Positions 23,196 to 35,216 of a stretch of DNA of 64,000 bases are shown one piece after another (the stretch's first letter is position 1; each line of letters begins with the position of its first letter). The stretch is taken from the NCBI GenBank assembly GCA_013399305.1, contig VXAI01000271.1, positions 650,319 through 714,318 of the forward strand. The letters run 5' to 3'. The notes beneath the pieces are model-generated. The model made no database searches. It worked only from the letters and a program-made list of their open reading frames with translations, and was not told the origin of the DNA. The DNA comes from Rostratula benghalensis. Lineage: Eukaryota > Chordata > Aves > Charadriiformes > Rostratulidae. The position numbers and the translations under genes were made by a program.

Positions 23196-26100
23196 TTCCG
23201 TTACCGATTCATTCCAGTATTCAAAGATGCCATAAAGTGGACATAGGTGATTGCCACAAAAAAAATTAAAAGATTTTCATGCACATATGCATAGATAAAA
23301 AGATGTTTAGGTTTTGTACTGGGCATTTTCAGCCAAATGGAAAATTCTCTGTTTGCATCCCAGACACTCTTCTGGTTGTCTGTGACCTCTGACTGAAATA
23401 GAGGCAGAACAGTCTTTCCTTTTTGCTGCAGGTTACTTTTGCCTAGCTCGAGGGCTAGAATTTTTTTGAAATTTCCTATTATTTTAGGATTATTTTTTTT
23501 ATTTGTCAGCTAGTTCTTAAAAGTGCAAAATTTCACCCAATGTATTTCGCAAAAAAATATCCACCAAAAAGAAAAGACATTTCATTCCTCTTCCCCCTGT
23601 TCTCCACAGCAACATGTCCAGATTCATAAAAATCTGAATTAACCCAACCCGCTGAAGATTCACCCCATTAGAGGAGAGTTGTATCAATGCAAACTATGCT
23701 AGGGAAAAATGCATGTGCATTAAAACAAAGCTTACATAAGAAGCACTGAATATAATCATATCCATGCTGCTGCAACCCTGGGTTTATTTCTGTCGCAGTT
23801 TTCCCAGGAGGCAAGTTCAGAGAGGGGTTTGGGTCTACATGAGGTTGGGGAAAGGGAGATGTTTGAAAAGACCTGGTGTTTGTGGTATACATGGAAAACA
23901 AAACGCAATGATGTCATCTACTAGCTCTCAACAGAGCACAGCAAATTAGTATGGATGAAAGATGGGTGAGTTCTGTCTCCTTTTCTAAAGAAAGCGTTGA
24001 AGGGGGGACCAGTGCTTCACACAATTGCCCACCCCGGGATCTTGCAGGGTGCTGGATCAGGCCCTAATTATTTGCTGCCAGAGACAGGCAGCCAGGATCT
24101 TTCCAAGATGCACTTCCCCAACAGAGATGCTCCTGCTTCTGCCTCCTCAAAAGGCCTCTTTTGCGTGCAGACAGGGCCACCTTTGATCTCAGCTGGGGGT
24201 CCACTGTTAACTGCTGCTGGGAAGCGGTTTCGAATCAGCAGGTCAACCAGATCTTTTGAAGATAGAGCCATTTATTCAACAGCAAGAACAGCAACCACAG
24301 GCAGCCAGAGGAGCATAAATTTTATGTCTGGTGCTGGCCATTAAAACAGGGCTTTACTGTTTGTGGTCCCGAGCTGACTCAGTAGCACCATTGGAGCAGC
24401 ACGGTGATAAATGCGTATTCATGGCTGTTGTATAATTTGGTTATTGAAGGAAGGGTTCAGCCCGGCTGTTTTGGGGGCGGGTGCATGACGGCAGGTCCAT
24501 CCTGGCGCCATTGTGTCACTCAGCACAAGGAAGGCAAGGAGGGGGGGGACACAGTGACAGCCCTGATGGATCCGCCTGAGCTGGAGGAACCAACGTTTCC
24601 ACCGCTATTTATGGTTCTTACAATGGGGCAGCTCTGGGTTAACATGCGCTTGCCTCTACTGCAAAAAAAAATTGGGAAAGAAGGTGAATGTATCCCTATC
24701 CTAGACTGAAACTCTGCTAACTAACCCTCAGTGCCTCAGTGAACATTTTCAACAGCACTGGATACTCTTATAATGTAGGTGACGGCATATCTGTGCCAGA
24801 AACATGGGGTCAGATGCTCACTTGGTTTGTCTCAAATTAAGTTCAATACGGCCACATTTTAAGCCTTCATCCCTTACTGCCCAGAATCAGGATATAACCA
24901 TGATTTACAGAACAAAGTGGCATTTTAAATAGTTACTGTGAAGGTTGTGTTTTGAATCTTGGCATAAATGGCTTAAATGTGCAGCTCTCGAAGGCAGTCC
25001 TACATATTTGTAATGTTCTAAGATGAGGTGGCTTCTAAGTGTGTAATATTTAGTAACAAAATAAGGCAGCTAGTCTTCTGGGATTTTTTTTTCTTCTTGT
25101 TTATTTTTTTTTCCATGAGTACAAGCCAGATGTGAGAGCCTGAGGAAGGCTGTACTATCTTTTCAACCCTTGCCATAGGCCAAAACCATTCAGTCTTTAA
25201 GCAGATTACATCCTGTGGAAAGATACTTTTGCATGCTAGACTTAGTGTTAATCCACAAGAAGATTATAAAAACTGGTAAATGAGCAGAGAAAAAAAAAAA
25301 TAAAAATCCTTCCCATTCAGATTGTATGTTTTTACTACAATCAGGAAAGTAAAGCAGAGCTAGGAGGAAATTAGGATTCTCTGCAGGTACTGTTGGTTTT
25401 GGAAGGTAGCGAGCACATGGCCATGTCATTAGAGACTATATTTTCTCAATCCTTGAATGCTTTAACAAAATTATATTTGGCAAGTGGAAGAACAGTGTCC
25501 TCTAAACACACAAATATCCCTTTGGCGGCTTTTCCAGGGCAGAGTTTCACAGTGCTCTCGTGCTGTCTGGCGGTCCTGTTCCACCGGCGGGGTTTATGGA
25601 AGTTCAATAAAAAGCGAATTCTGATGGTCTGTAGCATGGATGTAAGAAAACTCATTGTTGTTGTTGTGGTAAACGCAATGCCCACAGATTTATTAGGAAT
25701 GCTCTCATTCCTGGAAGCACCAGCTATTCCTGTAACTTGCTGCCGCCAAGGTTTTTAGCCGTGCTCCGCTTTCCTGCAGTTATTGCAGAATGGAAATCCC
25801 TGTCTGCACTACGGCCACTGGGATCAGTTCCTCCTTTGTTATTGGATCATATCATTTTACAGTTTGCCTTGTGTAAAGGGCAATCTAGAAAGCTGCTGAG
25901 AGTTTAGCTTCCCACGCCTGTTGTTAACAGCTAAGCTCTGTAACTGTAAAGGTCTTGCTTTAAAGTTTGCGTTGAAGCCATGTTTTAACGGGTAATAAAA
26001 TCTACAATAAGTCATCGAGGCAAGGAGAAAACAGGGGAAAAGGATGAGAAGGAAAGGAAACTTTCTTTGCTCCGTCTCCCCATGGGCTACTGGCATTTTT

Positions 26101-26330
26101 AGAAAAGGTAGGAGCAGAACTGTATGGAGAGTAGGTTCAGTGTGCACCCGGTGCTGCAGCGTGGTGCTCCAGCCCAGCTCCATGTACTTCGTGGAGGAAC
26201 TGCGTGTCAGCTGTGCAGGCAGAGGAACAAGACAAATGTTGTGTTCATCATCTTTTTAAATCTGTATTTGACAGCCTAAGTTGACTACATTATACAGCAA
26301 TCATCCAAAAAACGGTTCTGGCTGTGACTT

Positions 26331-26354
26331 GAGAAAACTTTCGAGAAAACTTTG
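26331..26354 (+). repeat. 12-bp tandem duplication
   Basis: GAGAAAACTTTC is followed directly by GAGAAAACTTTG, two units with one mismatch. Confidence 0.85.
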
Positions 26355-28192
26355 AGACTGAGTTTCTTTATCCAGTATCATCACAATTAGCATGAAACCA
26401 TATCACAACATGCAATTACTGTGTGTAATGTTAGAGTTTTATAGTGGTAGCACTCAAATTCCCTTCTTTTTCCTTCCTTATTTGCATTTTTTTCTCTTTC
26501 AGCATTTAGCTGAAAGAACAGCTAAGAAACTTTCAAAACAGCAAGGGGGAAACATGGTGTGTTCATGCCTCCATATTTAAGCACTGGTTTATGGGTAGAA
26601 GTGTGAAATCAATGATGACAACAGAAAAATACTCCAAGAACCACTTTATTTTCTCTGTTGTGCATTTTTGCATATAATCAAGGGTAGGAGTGCTGATTTC
26701 AAAATACCACCAAACCTGTTCTTACTAAGATAGCCGGTACATGGGGATATTGTCCATTTGCAGGTGACATGTTCACATTTCCTAGGTTGTAGAGAATCAG
26801 CCATGAAAGAAATTTATACAAGAAAACATTCTGATGGGCTGGATGTATCTGGTTGACAAAACAATAATGTTTTCTTGCAAGAAGTCTCTTTGAGTTCACA
26901 AAAATCTTGATGTGTTTTATCCTGCTGGTATATCCTATACTTTGCACATTTTTTCATGTGATGCTTCATTCTGTTTTGTGTTAGGTTATCAGAAATTACC
27001 CCTAGAATTAGTCTGGCTTCAGAGCTCTTAACCACTGCTACTAATGCAAGAAATACTACTCCATTCATAAAGTCGTATTTCATATTGGGACAAATTAATT
27101 TGTTACCTCTCACTCTGTAAAGAATGCTAAAACTTCAGCATCTACTTCTTAAAACAAATCTTTGCAAGTCTGTCTTTTGGATAAGACCTGAAGACTCAAG
27201 AATCCTTAGAAAAGTAGCTGTCTTGTGATTTTTACCTTTTCTCCCCAATGTAAGCTTTATTTGTGGATACCAGGAAAAAATGGAAATATTGGATGTAAGA
27301 GCTACTCACAATTCCCAGAAACATTCAGAGATGCGTTTCATATTCTGATTTCAGGACCAAGATCATATAACACACAAAAGACCGCTGCATATAAATGTGT
27401 CACATAGGAAGCTGAGTACTCAATGTTAGATTTGCATCCATGGTCATAGATCTTTTCACACAGAATACTGCTAGGAGTGCAAAAATCTGCAATTTCTGTT
27501 CCCAAGCATATAGCAATAGGAAAATCTGACCATTCCAGTTTGCATATTTAAGACAAATATGCTTTTGTCCAAGACCTTAATTAATCATTATTAATAGTTT
27601 TTAGTATTATTTGTGCCAAGCCATCTATGGAAGGCCAAGTAAAAATTAATCCTGTTCTAAGTTTCTAAGTGGCTTCATCTTTCTTTTGGAAAGCTGTAAT
27701 ATACGTGCAATAGTTTGTATTCAATATCAGTGTTTGGACTTTTTGGGTTCAAGTGCTTTCATTATAAATGCAATTATGCAGTTGTAGCTCTGCCATTAAG
27801 ATTTTCTCAAGGTTATAATATGGCAAATAAATTCTTAGTTTGAGAGTCACAATAAAAAATAAAATTTAAAAATGCTTCAGTGTTTTCCAGTGAAGGGAAT
27901 AACAATTAAAACCAATAAAAATACTAAGACAGGACAATACTTGTTTAGCTCTGTGTATTTATAATCAGTCTAGACAAGTATAACCTCTTGAATTTACCCG
28001 TGCTGCATAACTTGGAGTTTTGCAGGCACTCTCAGCTCAGCTATCAATGTCAAAAGAAAATAGACAGAGACTTGCTGAAGAGTTCCTCTGGTACTGTCTG
28101 TCAGTCTTTAACCTGAGAGTTTACATGTTTGACAGCAGAGGAATAGGACAGCAATAGTTTCCATTTTGTTTTCAGACAGAATATCATGAAGT

Positions 28193-28274
28193 CTTGTAGT
28201 AATACAAGCACTTAATGCTGAGGGACAATGAAACTTGTAGTAAAACAAGCACTTAATGCTGAGGGACAACGAAA
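28193..28274 (+). repeat. 41-bp tandem duplication, two units
   Basis: Units 28193-28233 and 28234-28274 are both 41 bp and differ at two positions only (T to A at the tenth-eleventh base region, T to C near the end). Each starts with a small inverted repeat: CTTGTA, GTAA loop, TACAAG in the first unit and a 5-bp version in the second. The high identity points to a fairly recent local duplication compared with the decayed repeats around it. Confidence 0.92.
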
Positions 28275-28877
28275 CTTTCTATAAAATACACTAAATTTTG
28301 TTTCAAGTAATAGAAATATCTTTTCTAAAAATATCAGGAAAACTATCTGCTTTTTGTGTAGCCTCCTGCTTTGTTGGTAACCAGTATATATCAGTGTAAA
28401 ATTTTGGTGTGATATCTGCACGTCGGCACGTCAGCAATCCCGCACACCCTCTTGCAGAAACAGCCTTTTTCTCCACACACCCCAAAATCTGTCAGCAAGT
28501 TGAAGGTCTGGGACTCGTGCAGCTTACAGCATTGCCACTCACACGTGAAGAGTTGGCTCCTCCTCAGCTACTCTGAACCAGGAATCTCTCACCTGCAGCT
28601 GAAGCAGCGCAGGTATTCGGATCCCTATGTGAAATACCCTGTTCCCAGGGTTTCTGCAAAGTTTGCACAGCACAGCTGGGTGCTCTCAGGGGATCAAAAC
28701 CATGGTCAAAAGCAGCTGGCTGGCCTCTACACCCTGCGGAGAGAAGGAAAAACACTTTGGTCCAACTCCTTTGCCTAATTGTTAAGTGCCTGTAGCAAAA
28801 TCCTTCACTCTGAGTAAGGCAATATCTGCATGGTCAGTACATCAGACAGGTAGAAAAGACATTAAAATGAGAGAATA

Positions 28878-29497
28878 GTAGAATCACAGAACATTTAGAG
28901 CTAGAAGGGACCTTAAAGCTCATCGAGTTCTAACCCCTCTGCCATGGGCAGGGACACCTCCCACCAGACCAGGTTGCTCAAAGCCCCATCCAGCCTGGCC
29001 TTGAACACTCCAGAGCTAGAGCATCCACAACTTCTTTTGGCAACCTGTTCCAGTGTCTCAACACCCTCACAGGAAAGAATTTCTTTCTGGTACCTAATCT
29101 AAATCTCCCCTCTTCCAATTTAAAGCTGTTACCCCTTGTCCTGTCACTAGACTTCCTGATAGAGTCTCTCTCCAGCTCTCCTGTAGGCTTCCTTCAGGTC
29201 CTGTAAGGCTGAAATAAGGTCTCCATAGAGCTTTCTTCTCTTCAGCCTGAACAACCCCAGCTCCTCCAGCCTATCTTCACAGGAGAGGTGCTCCATCCCT
29301 TTGATCATCTTTGTGACCCTTTGCTGGACCCATTCTAACAGGTCCATGTCCTTCTTGTATTGAGGAATCCAAAGCTGGACACAGTGCTCCAGGTGGGTTC
29401 TCACAAGTGCAGTGCAGATGCACAGAATCACCTCCCTGGCTCTGCTGGCCATGCTTCTTTTGATGCAACCCAGGATGGGGTTGGCTTTCTGGGCCTC
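28878..29497 (-). mobile_element. CR1 LINE fragment with ORF2 C-terminus, minus strand
   Basis: The plus strand starts with 'tagaatcacagaac' (reversed 3' terminus), then 'gggaccttaaagctcatcga', 'ctgccatgggcagggacacc', 'tcccaccagaccaggttgct' and 'aaatctcccctcttccaatt'. It continues into ORF2 up to 'aggatggggttggctttctg'. On the minus strand, 29147-29452 stays open and encodes the CR1 ORF2 C-terminal region, with motifs 'EHLSCEDRLEELGLF' and 'AREVILCICTALVR'. It is 5'-truncated exactly where a plus-strand CR1 begins. It is one of the better preserved copies here but still inactive. Confidence 0.93.
29147..29452 (-). pseudogene. CR1 ORF2 C-terminal remnant
   Basis: This 101-codon open frame belongs to the CR1 copy at 28878-29497. 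It covers the part of ORF2 after the reverse-transcriptase fingers and palm, with 'VRTHLEHCVQLW', 'YKKDMDLLEWVQ' and 'EELGLFRLKRRKLYGDLI', all matching the order of the CR1 C-terminal segment. The endonuclease and the RT catalytic core are absent, so it cannot support retrotransposition. The start methionine is internal and not a true start. Confidence 0.85.
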
Positions 29498-30025
29498 ACC
29501 TTGAGTGTTGTGTTCAGTTCTGGGCCCCTCACTGCAAGAAGGACCTTTAAGTGCTGGAGTGTGCCCAGAGGAGACCTACCAAGCTAATGAGGGGTCTAGA
29601 GAACAAGTCACATGAGGAGAGGCTGAAGGAATTGGGCATGTTTAGTTTGGAGAAGAGGAGGTTGAGGGGAAACCTCCTTGCCCTCTACAACTCCCCGCAA
29701 GGAGATTGTAGAGGTGTGTGTTGGCCTTTTCTCCCAAGGTAATAATGACAGGACCAGAGGAAATGGCCTCAAGTTGCAGTAGGAAAGGATTTAGATTAGA
29801 TATTGGGAAGAATGACTTTACTGCAAGAGTGGTCAGACACTGGAACAGCCTGCCCAGGGATGTGGTTGAGTCACCATCCCTGGAGGTATTTAAGAAATGT
29901 GTAGATGTGGCACTTCAGGACTTGCTCTAGTGGCTAAGATTGTAGTGGGGTTTTGTGCCTGTATGGTTGACTCAGTGAGCTCAGAGGTCCCTTCCAATCC
30001 TGAGAATTCTGTGTGATTCTGTGAT
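29498..30025 (+). mobile_element. CR1 LINE 3' fragment, plus strand, head-to-head with its neighbour
   Basis: Begins with 'ccttgagtgttgtgttcagt' and 'tctgggcccctcactgcaag' (ORF2 C-terminal region). It continues through 'tgaggggtctagagaacaag', 'gaatgactttactgcaagag' and 'agacactggaacagcctgcc', and ends in 'attctgtgtgattctgtgat' at 30025. The frame near 29781-29930 reads '[20 protein letters not shown]', a hallmark CR1 ORF2 C-terminus. Its subfamily words differ from the minus copy it touches, so these are two insertions and not one inverted element. Confidence 0.93.
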
Positions 30026-30117
30026 CGCTTTATCCAGGTAACTGTGTGTCTAAGGCATGTCATAATAATTTTCCTTCTCTTTTGTTTATTCACTGAGCTT
30101 TGTCTTCTGAAGCAGGG

Positions 30118-30154
30118 TTGATCAAGTTCTCAATCAAATTTGATCAAATTGATC
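30118..30154. repeat. Cluster of nested TTGATCAA-type palindromes
   Basis: Within 37 bases there are four perfect or near-perfect dyads: TTGATCAA (30118-30125), ATCAAATTTGAT (30133-30144), TTTGATCAAA (30139-30148) and GATCAAATTGATC (30142-30154, odd centre). The last three overlap. Confidence 0.9.
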
Positions 30155-31349
30155 TAATTTCTTTGGGAAATTAGAGCTGCTCTAGGAATCCACTGGGGAA
30201 AAAAATATTTGTACATAAGGTACACTGAATGCATCAGTTAGCAGTCAAAAAGAATGGACATTATAAATATTAAGTGATATTACAAATGTAGTTTAACTTC
30301 AATCCTTAAATGTACAACACCATCTGGAAAGACCTATGGATTTTTAAGATTGGTCATTAAGTCAGAATTTTAAAAAAACTAAATAATGCTTAAGTAATAT
30401 TTAAAAGACTAGGTGTGATATATTTGAGTTTCCTAAGCCCTTCACCAATTCACTTCTAAAGTGAGTCAGGTAACAACTGTATTAGGAGGAAAGTAAATGA
30501 GTGGAAAAATGACACAGGCTGTAAACTCAATATGGAGAGTGGGAGGGGAAGAAAATTAATTTTCCCAGTTACTGTTTCATTAATCATAATATTATTGTTG
30601 GCTAATTCTGCCTTCCCTTCCTTCATATCTAAAGATCTTCCACTGCTATATGATGGCTGTACCATATTTTTTATAGTCTTGAAGAATTACTTCCTTTTCT
30701 TTTTAAAGTCATGTATTATGGAAGTGTTGCCCTTAATTCCCTTATTCTTAAAGGTCATTTACTTATTAGGATTCCATTAAAAACAGTAGGAGACAATTAA
30801 ACATGGTTACTACTTAAGTTTCCTTGTTTTATTTTCTTCAATAAATAATATTTTCTATGGTTAAAACAATCTAGTGCTTTTCTTTGTTTTGGCAAAAGGC
30901 AAAAAGGCAGCGGATAAACCCTCTCCTCTGCTGCAGTAATAGTACACGTAATCCTATGGAGCCTCCTGAATGTTATCTTGGCTTAGTAACTAAACAACGC
31001 ATTCAGACTGAGTCCTCGGTGCAAAGCATGAACTTAGTCAACTCCTTTTAAGCAACACAGTCCCCTCAATGACAGGTGGCCTTTTACCTGTGACTTGGCT
31101 CACCTTTTCCTTAGTTGCACATTTCCTCTTTAAAGTTCTGCCTCTGAAATCTTCCAGCAACTTGGCCCCTAAATAGTAAGCAAGGAGACCACCCACAAGG
31201 AAATCAGATAATTTTGCTTCACCAGCCCATCTAATAGTATGAACCTGTGATCTTGGTTTGCTTCTTAAAGAAGGAATGACTTTGTGTGAGATCCTTCACT
31301 TCTTAATTTGGATAGTAAACATTTTACTAATGTCACTGCAAAACGAATG

Positions 31350-31400
31350 GCAAGTCATAGACCTACAGGTCAAACTGGTCATCTAGTACTCAGTCCAGGA
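31350..31400 (-). mobile_element. Possible very old CR1 3' end
   Basis: The plus strand 'agtcatagacctacaggtca' followed by 'ctggtcatctagtactcagt' resembles the reversed 3' end of old reptile-type CR1 ('aatcatagaa...', 'ggtcatctagtccagtcc'). It is short and uncertain. Confidence 0.3.
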
Positions 31401-32279
31401 AGCTATTAATAAGGCAATATTCCCAGATTTGCCACTGCAGCAGAAGGAAAAGCAACACTCCACCATGATAGCAGAATACATCAAAAAAACATCAGGAAGG
31501 TGGAGGGGAAAGTTTTAGAAGCACTGGCTTTGAAAGCACTTTTGAAAAGATTTTTAAAATTGTTTTCTGAAAGCTATATTTTGACATCTGTATTGGGCAA
31601 ACCATTGTGAAATACCTGTTTGACTTCTTTGTGAAGTGGTTTGGAGTATGTATTTCTACCTTGTTTCTTTTATTTTTCAAGAACTGCTATTTCTTAGGGT
31701 GGTTCCTTATGAAAAACTGGGCTTGCTTCTAAAGTCTCCTCCTATATAGATGGCTGTGATTTATTTTGCTTCAATGGACTCACTTCAGATTTTCCCAGTA
31801 TAGAAGAAAATAGAATTCAACCTAGAGCAAGAAGAGCAATTAATGCTGAATCAATGGAAAAGGATTTCTCTCCTCATTTTTCGTCTATTCCAAAGTACGA
31901 GTAGCAAAGATTCTGCCTACTAAAGAATATTTGCCCCACCACTCTTACACTTGACCAGAAAGACTTTGAAACAGGCTGTCAGTCTCCAGTTAGCTCCAAC
32001 TGGCTTGAGAAATTAATCTCTGCAGATGTCTCCAGTGGGCTTTCCCAATGGAGTGAAGTTAGTCTTGGCTACAGGAAGAGTGTTGTGGGATTGGAAAATG
32101 CTTAGTGGAATTAACCGTAAATTAACACTGTGCATCCCGATGTTTGAGTTCAAGTACAATGAGTTTGAGGGTACTGGCTTGCACTTTGCTAAATATTTTG
32201 TCTGCTGCAATGAGCAGAAACAGGGAGTTCCACTGGAGCAGAAGAGTTTGTGGTTTCAGTGGAGATGCAGGTAGAAGGT

Positions 32280-32312
32280 GGGGTCTCTGGGAAGGGTGGA
32301 AGAGGGGGTGGG
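32280..32312 (+). other. Potential G-quadruplex motif
   Basis: Guanine runs at 32280-32283, 32289-32291, 32294-32296, 32304-32308 and 32310-32312, with loops of 1-7 bases, satisfy the G3+ N1-7 rule on the plus strand. Confidence 0.6.
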
Positions 32313-32468
32313 AGGCAAAGTCACTTCCCTCACTTTCCTTGTGGCAAATAACAAGCCGAGTGGAGTGAGTAAAGTGCATTGAGTACTTGGAATATTTGAT
32401 ATCTCCATAGAAATTCCCACATCTTCTTCAGTGTATTTGCTGGTTGAATCTACATTTTTTCCCCACAA

Positions 32469-32502
32469 ATATATATATTATGATATATATTATATATATA
32501 TC
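32469..32502. repeat. TA dinucleotide-rich repeat
   Basis: ATATATATATTATGATATATATTATATATATAT-type sequence of 34 bp, with three interruptions that break the pure AT alternation. It could extrude as a cruciform. Confidence 0.85.
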
Positions 32503-32954
32503 TCACTTTGCAGAACTAGCACTAGCATTAATGGGATGATATGTGTGTCACAAAGTGAATGGGATTTTCTTTTCTCTAAACAGTACATGACTTTCACCTC
32601 CTCTCGAGTTTTGTTTTCCATATTTGAAGATTCATACCTTCCATAAACGGTTGATCATTGAGCTTCTCTTTCACTGCCACCATTTGGAAATCCCAGGGAA
32701 AAAAGCCACTTCCTCATCTGCACAGGACTCAGTGCTTTGTATAATCAACCTGAGCAGAAGTTTTATTTCTGATACCAGAACTTCATTCCTGTATGGTCAT
32801 TCTAATATCTTTACTGTAGAATTAAGTATAATGATTAGTAATCCATGATTATGGCAACACATTAAAATAGATGGTGGTGATTTCTGCCAAAGGTTTATGA
32901 GGCCTGGCAAGTGGTCTAGACACTGTGATTTAGCATACCTAAATCGTGTTTGTG

Positions 32955-33060
32955 ATTTTACTGTTAATCTTACCTGTGTGTAACTGTTGTGCCTCTCTTT
33001 CTTCATCTCTGAAAAATGGAAAACCAGTAATGAGCTCTTGACATCTCTGTAAGAGTTACT
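32955..33060 (+). mobile_element. MIR/CORE-SINE-like relic, plus strand
   Basis: The words 'gttaatcttacctgtgtgta', 'gtgcctctctttcttcatct' and 'ctgaaaaatggaaaa' match the MIR order 'ttaacctctgtgtgcctcagtttcctcatct' then 'gtaaaatggg'. It is diverged and identified by recall only. Confidence 0.45.
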
Positions 33061-35149
33061 GTGTCTGACTAAACAGAATTTTCTATATAATCTATCCATC
33101 TATGTATCTCTTCATATTTAGGCATGTATTAACACAGTTTGTTTCAAGCACAGGATTTTCATCTTAAAAAATGAAATGCCGTAACACAACCATAAGTAGA
33201 CACATATATTTTAATAAGAACAATATTTGGTTGGAAGCATTGGGAGCGAGAACAAATTCCCTTTTACTAGAACGGTGTTAGAGCAGCTAAGGCTTTCATC
33301 CAAAACATGCCTCTTAAACCTATGAATTAAACTTTATGGGTTCGAACATACTATTCCCCTCACATTATTATGCTTCTTTCTTTGTCAAACACCAGAGAAG
33401 ACAAATTTACCAAAGCCAAGCAGAGGAAGCAGACGGGCTTTCTTCCCCCCCCTTCCCTCCAACTCTAACATTTTGTGCACTCATATCCTGTTTCCCTGAC
33501 CTTTATTAAACAATTTGTGAGCACGACCCGGTCCCACTGTCGTCAGCGTTAAAACCTCCACTCGCTGCAGCACAGCCAGGATTTTCACCCTGGTGTGTTG
33601 CTCCGCATGAGGATGGAAAACGCTCCCTGCTGGCACGGGGTCCGAGAAGCCCTCTGGGCTCCCAGCCACCTTTTTGCTGCTCAGGCATGAAGCACCTCTC
33701 GCCAGTCTGCAACGGGGCTTCTTCTCCTTGTCTTGGTGGATTGCACAACCTTATTAAAGTCAGTAAGTGTCAAGTTTTGAGCTATGGGCTAGACAATGTT
33801 GCCCAATAACCACAATTATAGTTTCCAAAATCTGTTGTTCCTCATTTGTAAATCGCAGTGATTCCTGTTAGGTGACACCATGCATGCCTGCACAAGGCAG
33901 TGGAGAACCACCTCTGGGCAGTACATCTAGGACAGCCTGTCTTTTTGTGGCCTTTAGAGAACAGTTGATCCTAATTCACTGGGAGAATGTGTCATAGACA
34001 AATGCTTTTGCAGCAGGTTTTGGGATTGGGTTCTCAAAAAGTCAAGCTTGTACTTACCCATGGTGCTCCTGCCTGACGTGGGCACCTCAAAACTGGAAGG
34101 CAACAGTGGAAGGGCAGTGCCCAGGAACAGTGTGCTTGGAAAAGGAGGCCAGATATGTGTTTCAAGGGACTCATGAGGAGAGGATGGCAATCTCTCTTGT
34201 GAGACACGTGGCTCGGTATGTGTGGCTCACTAGCCAGGGGAGCCAGGGGGTCAATGTGACCCACAGGAAGGCTGAACGGTGGACAACGGACACAAATAGA
34301 GCTGAATGGAGGAATCCTAAGGCTGCCGCCCACCCAATCCACCCAGGCCACACTTGTCTCCTGGCTCCCTCTTCTCCAGCAACAGCTGCAGTCCCCACGC
34401 TCCTCTGAGGCTGACAAAGTGAGCAAGACCCTGTGAAGACATCCACCCTCGGAGACACCCTCCCACCGGAGGCGGGGAGCATCCCGTCCCTAACATCTTC
34501 CCGTCTCGCTGCAAGCCAGAGAGGCTCCGGGCGGTGAGGGAATGGTGTGCTTCCCAAAATAAAGCTGAAAGATCTAAGAAACTGCATATTAAAGCAGCAT
34601 TCCCAGGCCCAGATACTTGTGTGTCCGGCTCCAGAGGATGGTAGGGAGAGAAGGGTGTGGAGTTGCTTTGGCCACCTGTCCCTGGCGAAGATCAAGACAT
34701 GATGATGGCTTATGCCAGCTGTTGTTTTCCCTCTCCGTTGCTGGTTGAATATCCCCCCGTCTGGACTTTACTAACCTCAGACTGCCGCTGTTGTGCCGCT
34801 GCCCGCGTTATTTCTCGCCCTCGCCGAGCTCCCCCCCAACCAGAAAAATAGCTCCCTTACTGGGCGCTGGATTCCTCCAAGTATTACATCTCTTGACATA
34901 AATATTTCTCCTTCGTTCCCCCGTTCCTCTTACTTTGAGCCTTTCCAGACATAAGAGGCTGGCAAAAGAAAAGACAGAGAAGTGGAGGTGGGGGAGTGAA
35001 GGAGAATAAAAAGAGGAGCACATAGTCTTCCTGTTCCTTACCCCTCACTTTATACTCTCTGAAACGTGTCACATCTGAAAAGCATTTTGCTTAAGTCCTG
35101 TGACTGCTGGAGTGTTGTGCTGCTGCCACGCTCACCTCACCATGGCCAT

Positions 35150-35216
35150 GGGGGTTTTTTTGGTGGGTTTGTTGTTTGGGGGTTTTTTTTTTGGTTTTTT
35201 TGTGTTTTTTTTTTTC
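35150..35216 (+). repeat. T/G-only low-complexity tract
   Basis: About 67 bases consisting only of T and G, with alternating short G runs and T runs up to 12 long. The reverse complement is A/C-only, like the tracts at 45453-45512 and 50810-50866. Confidence 0.88.

Larger units (their letters stand above)
20331..28877. other. Unique non-coding sequence with conserved-element-like blocks
   Basis: No gene is supported. It holds a 16-bp direct repeat at period 24 (21955-21994), a possible MIR relic (23105-23195), conserved-element-like blocks at 23990-24470 and 25460-25995, a 12-bp tandem (26331-26354) and a 41-bp tandem duplication (28193-28274). Open frames of 100-120 codons occur only in the more GC-rich parts and show no domain. 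Confidence 0.5.
30026..32954. other. Unique non-coding sequence
   Basis: No gene is supported. Nested palindromes lie at 30118-30154. A weak CR1-like 3' end is at 31350-31400, a G-quadruplex-type motif at 32280-32312 and a TA-rich repeat at 32469-32502. The rest is AT-rich and unassigned. Confidence 0.5.

Noticed and set aside
33780..33880. Possible MIR relic ('ttcctcatttgtaaatcg')
   Set aside because: Only one short word matches and the flanking MIR order is missing.
34171..34695. 174-codon minus-strand open frame
   Set aside because: It lies in a GC-rich block where stops are rare, overlapping frames are open on both strands, and no domain, splice context or known protein similarity is visible.
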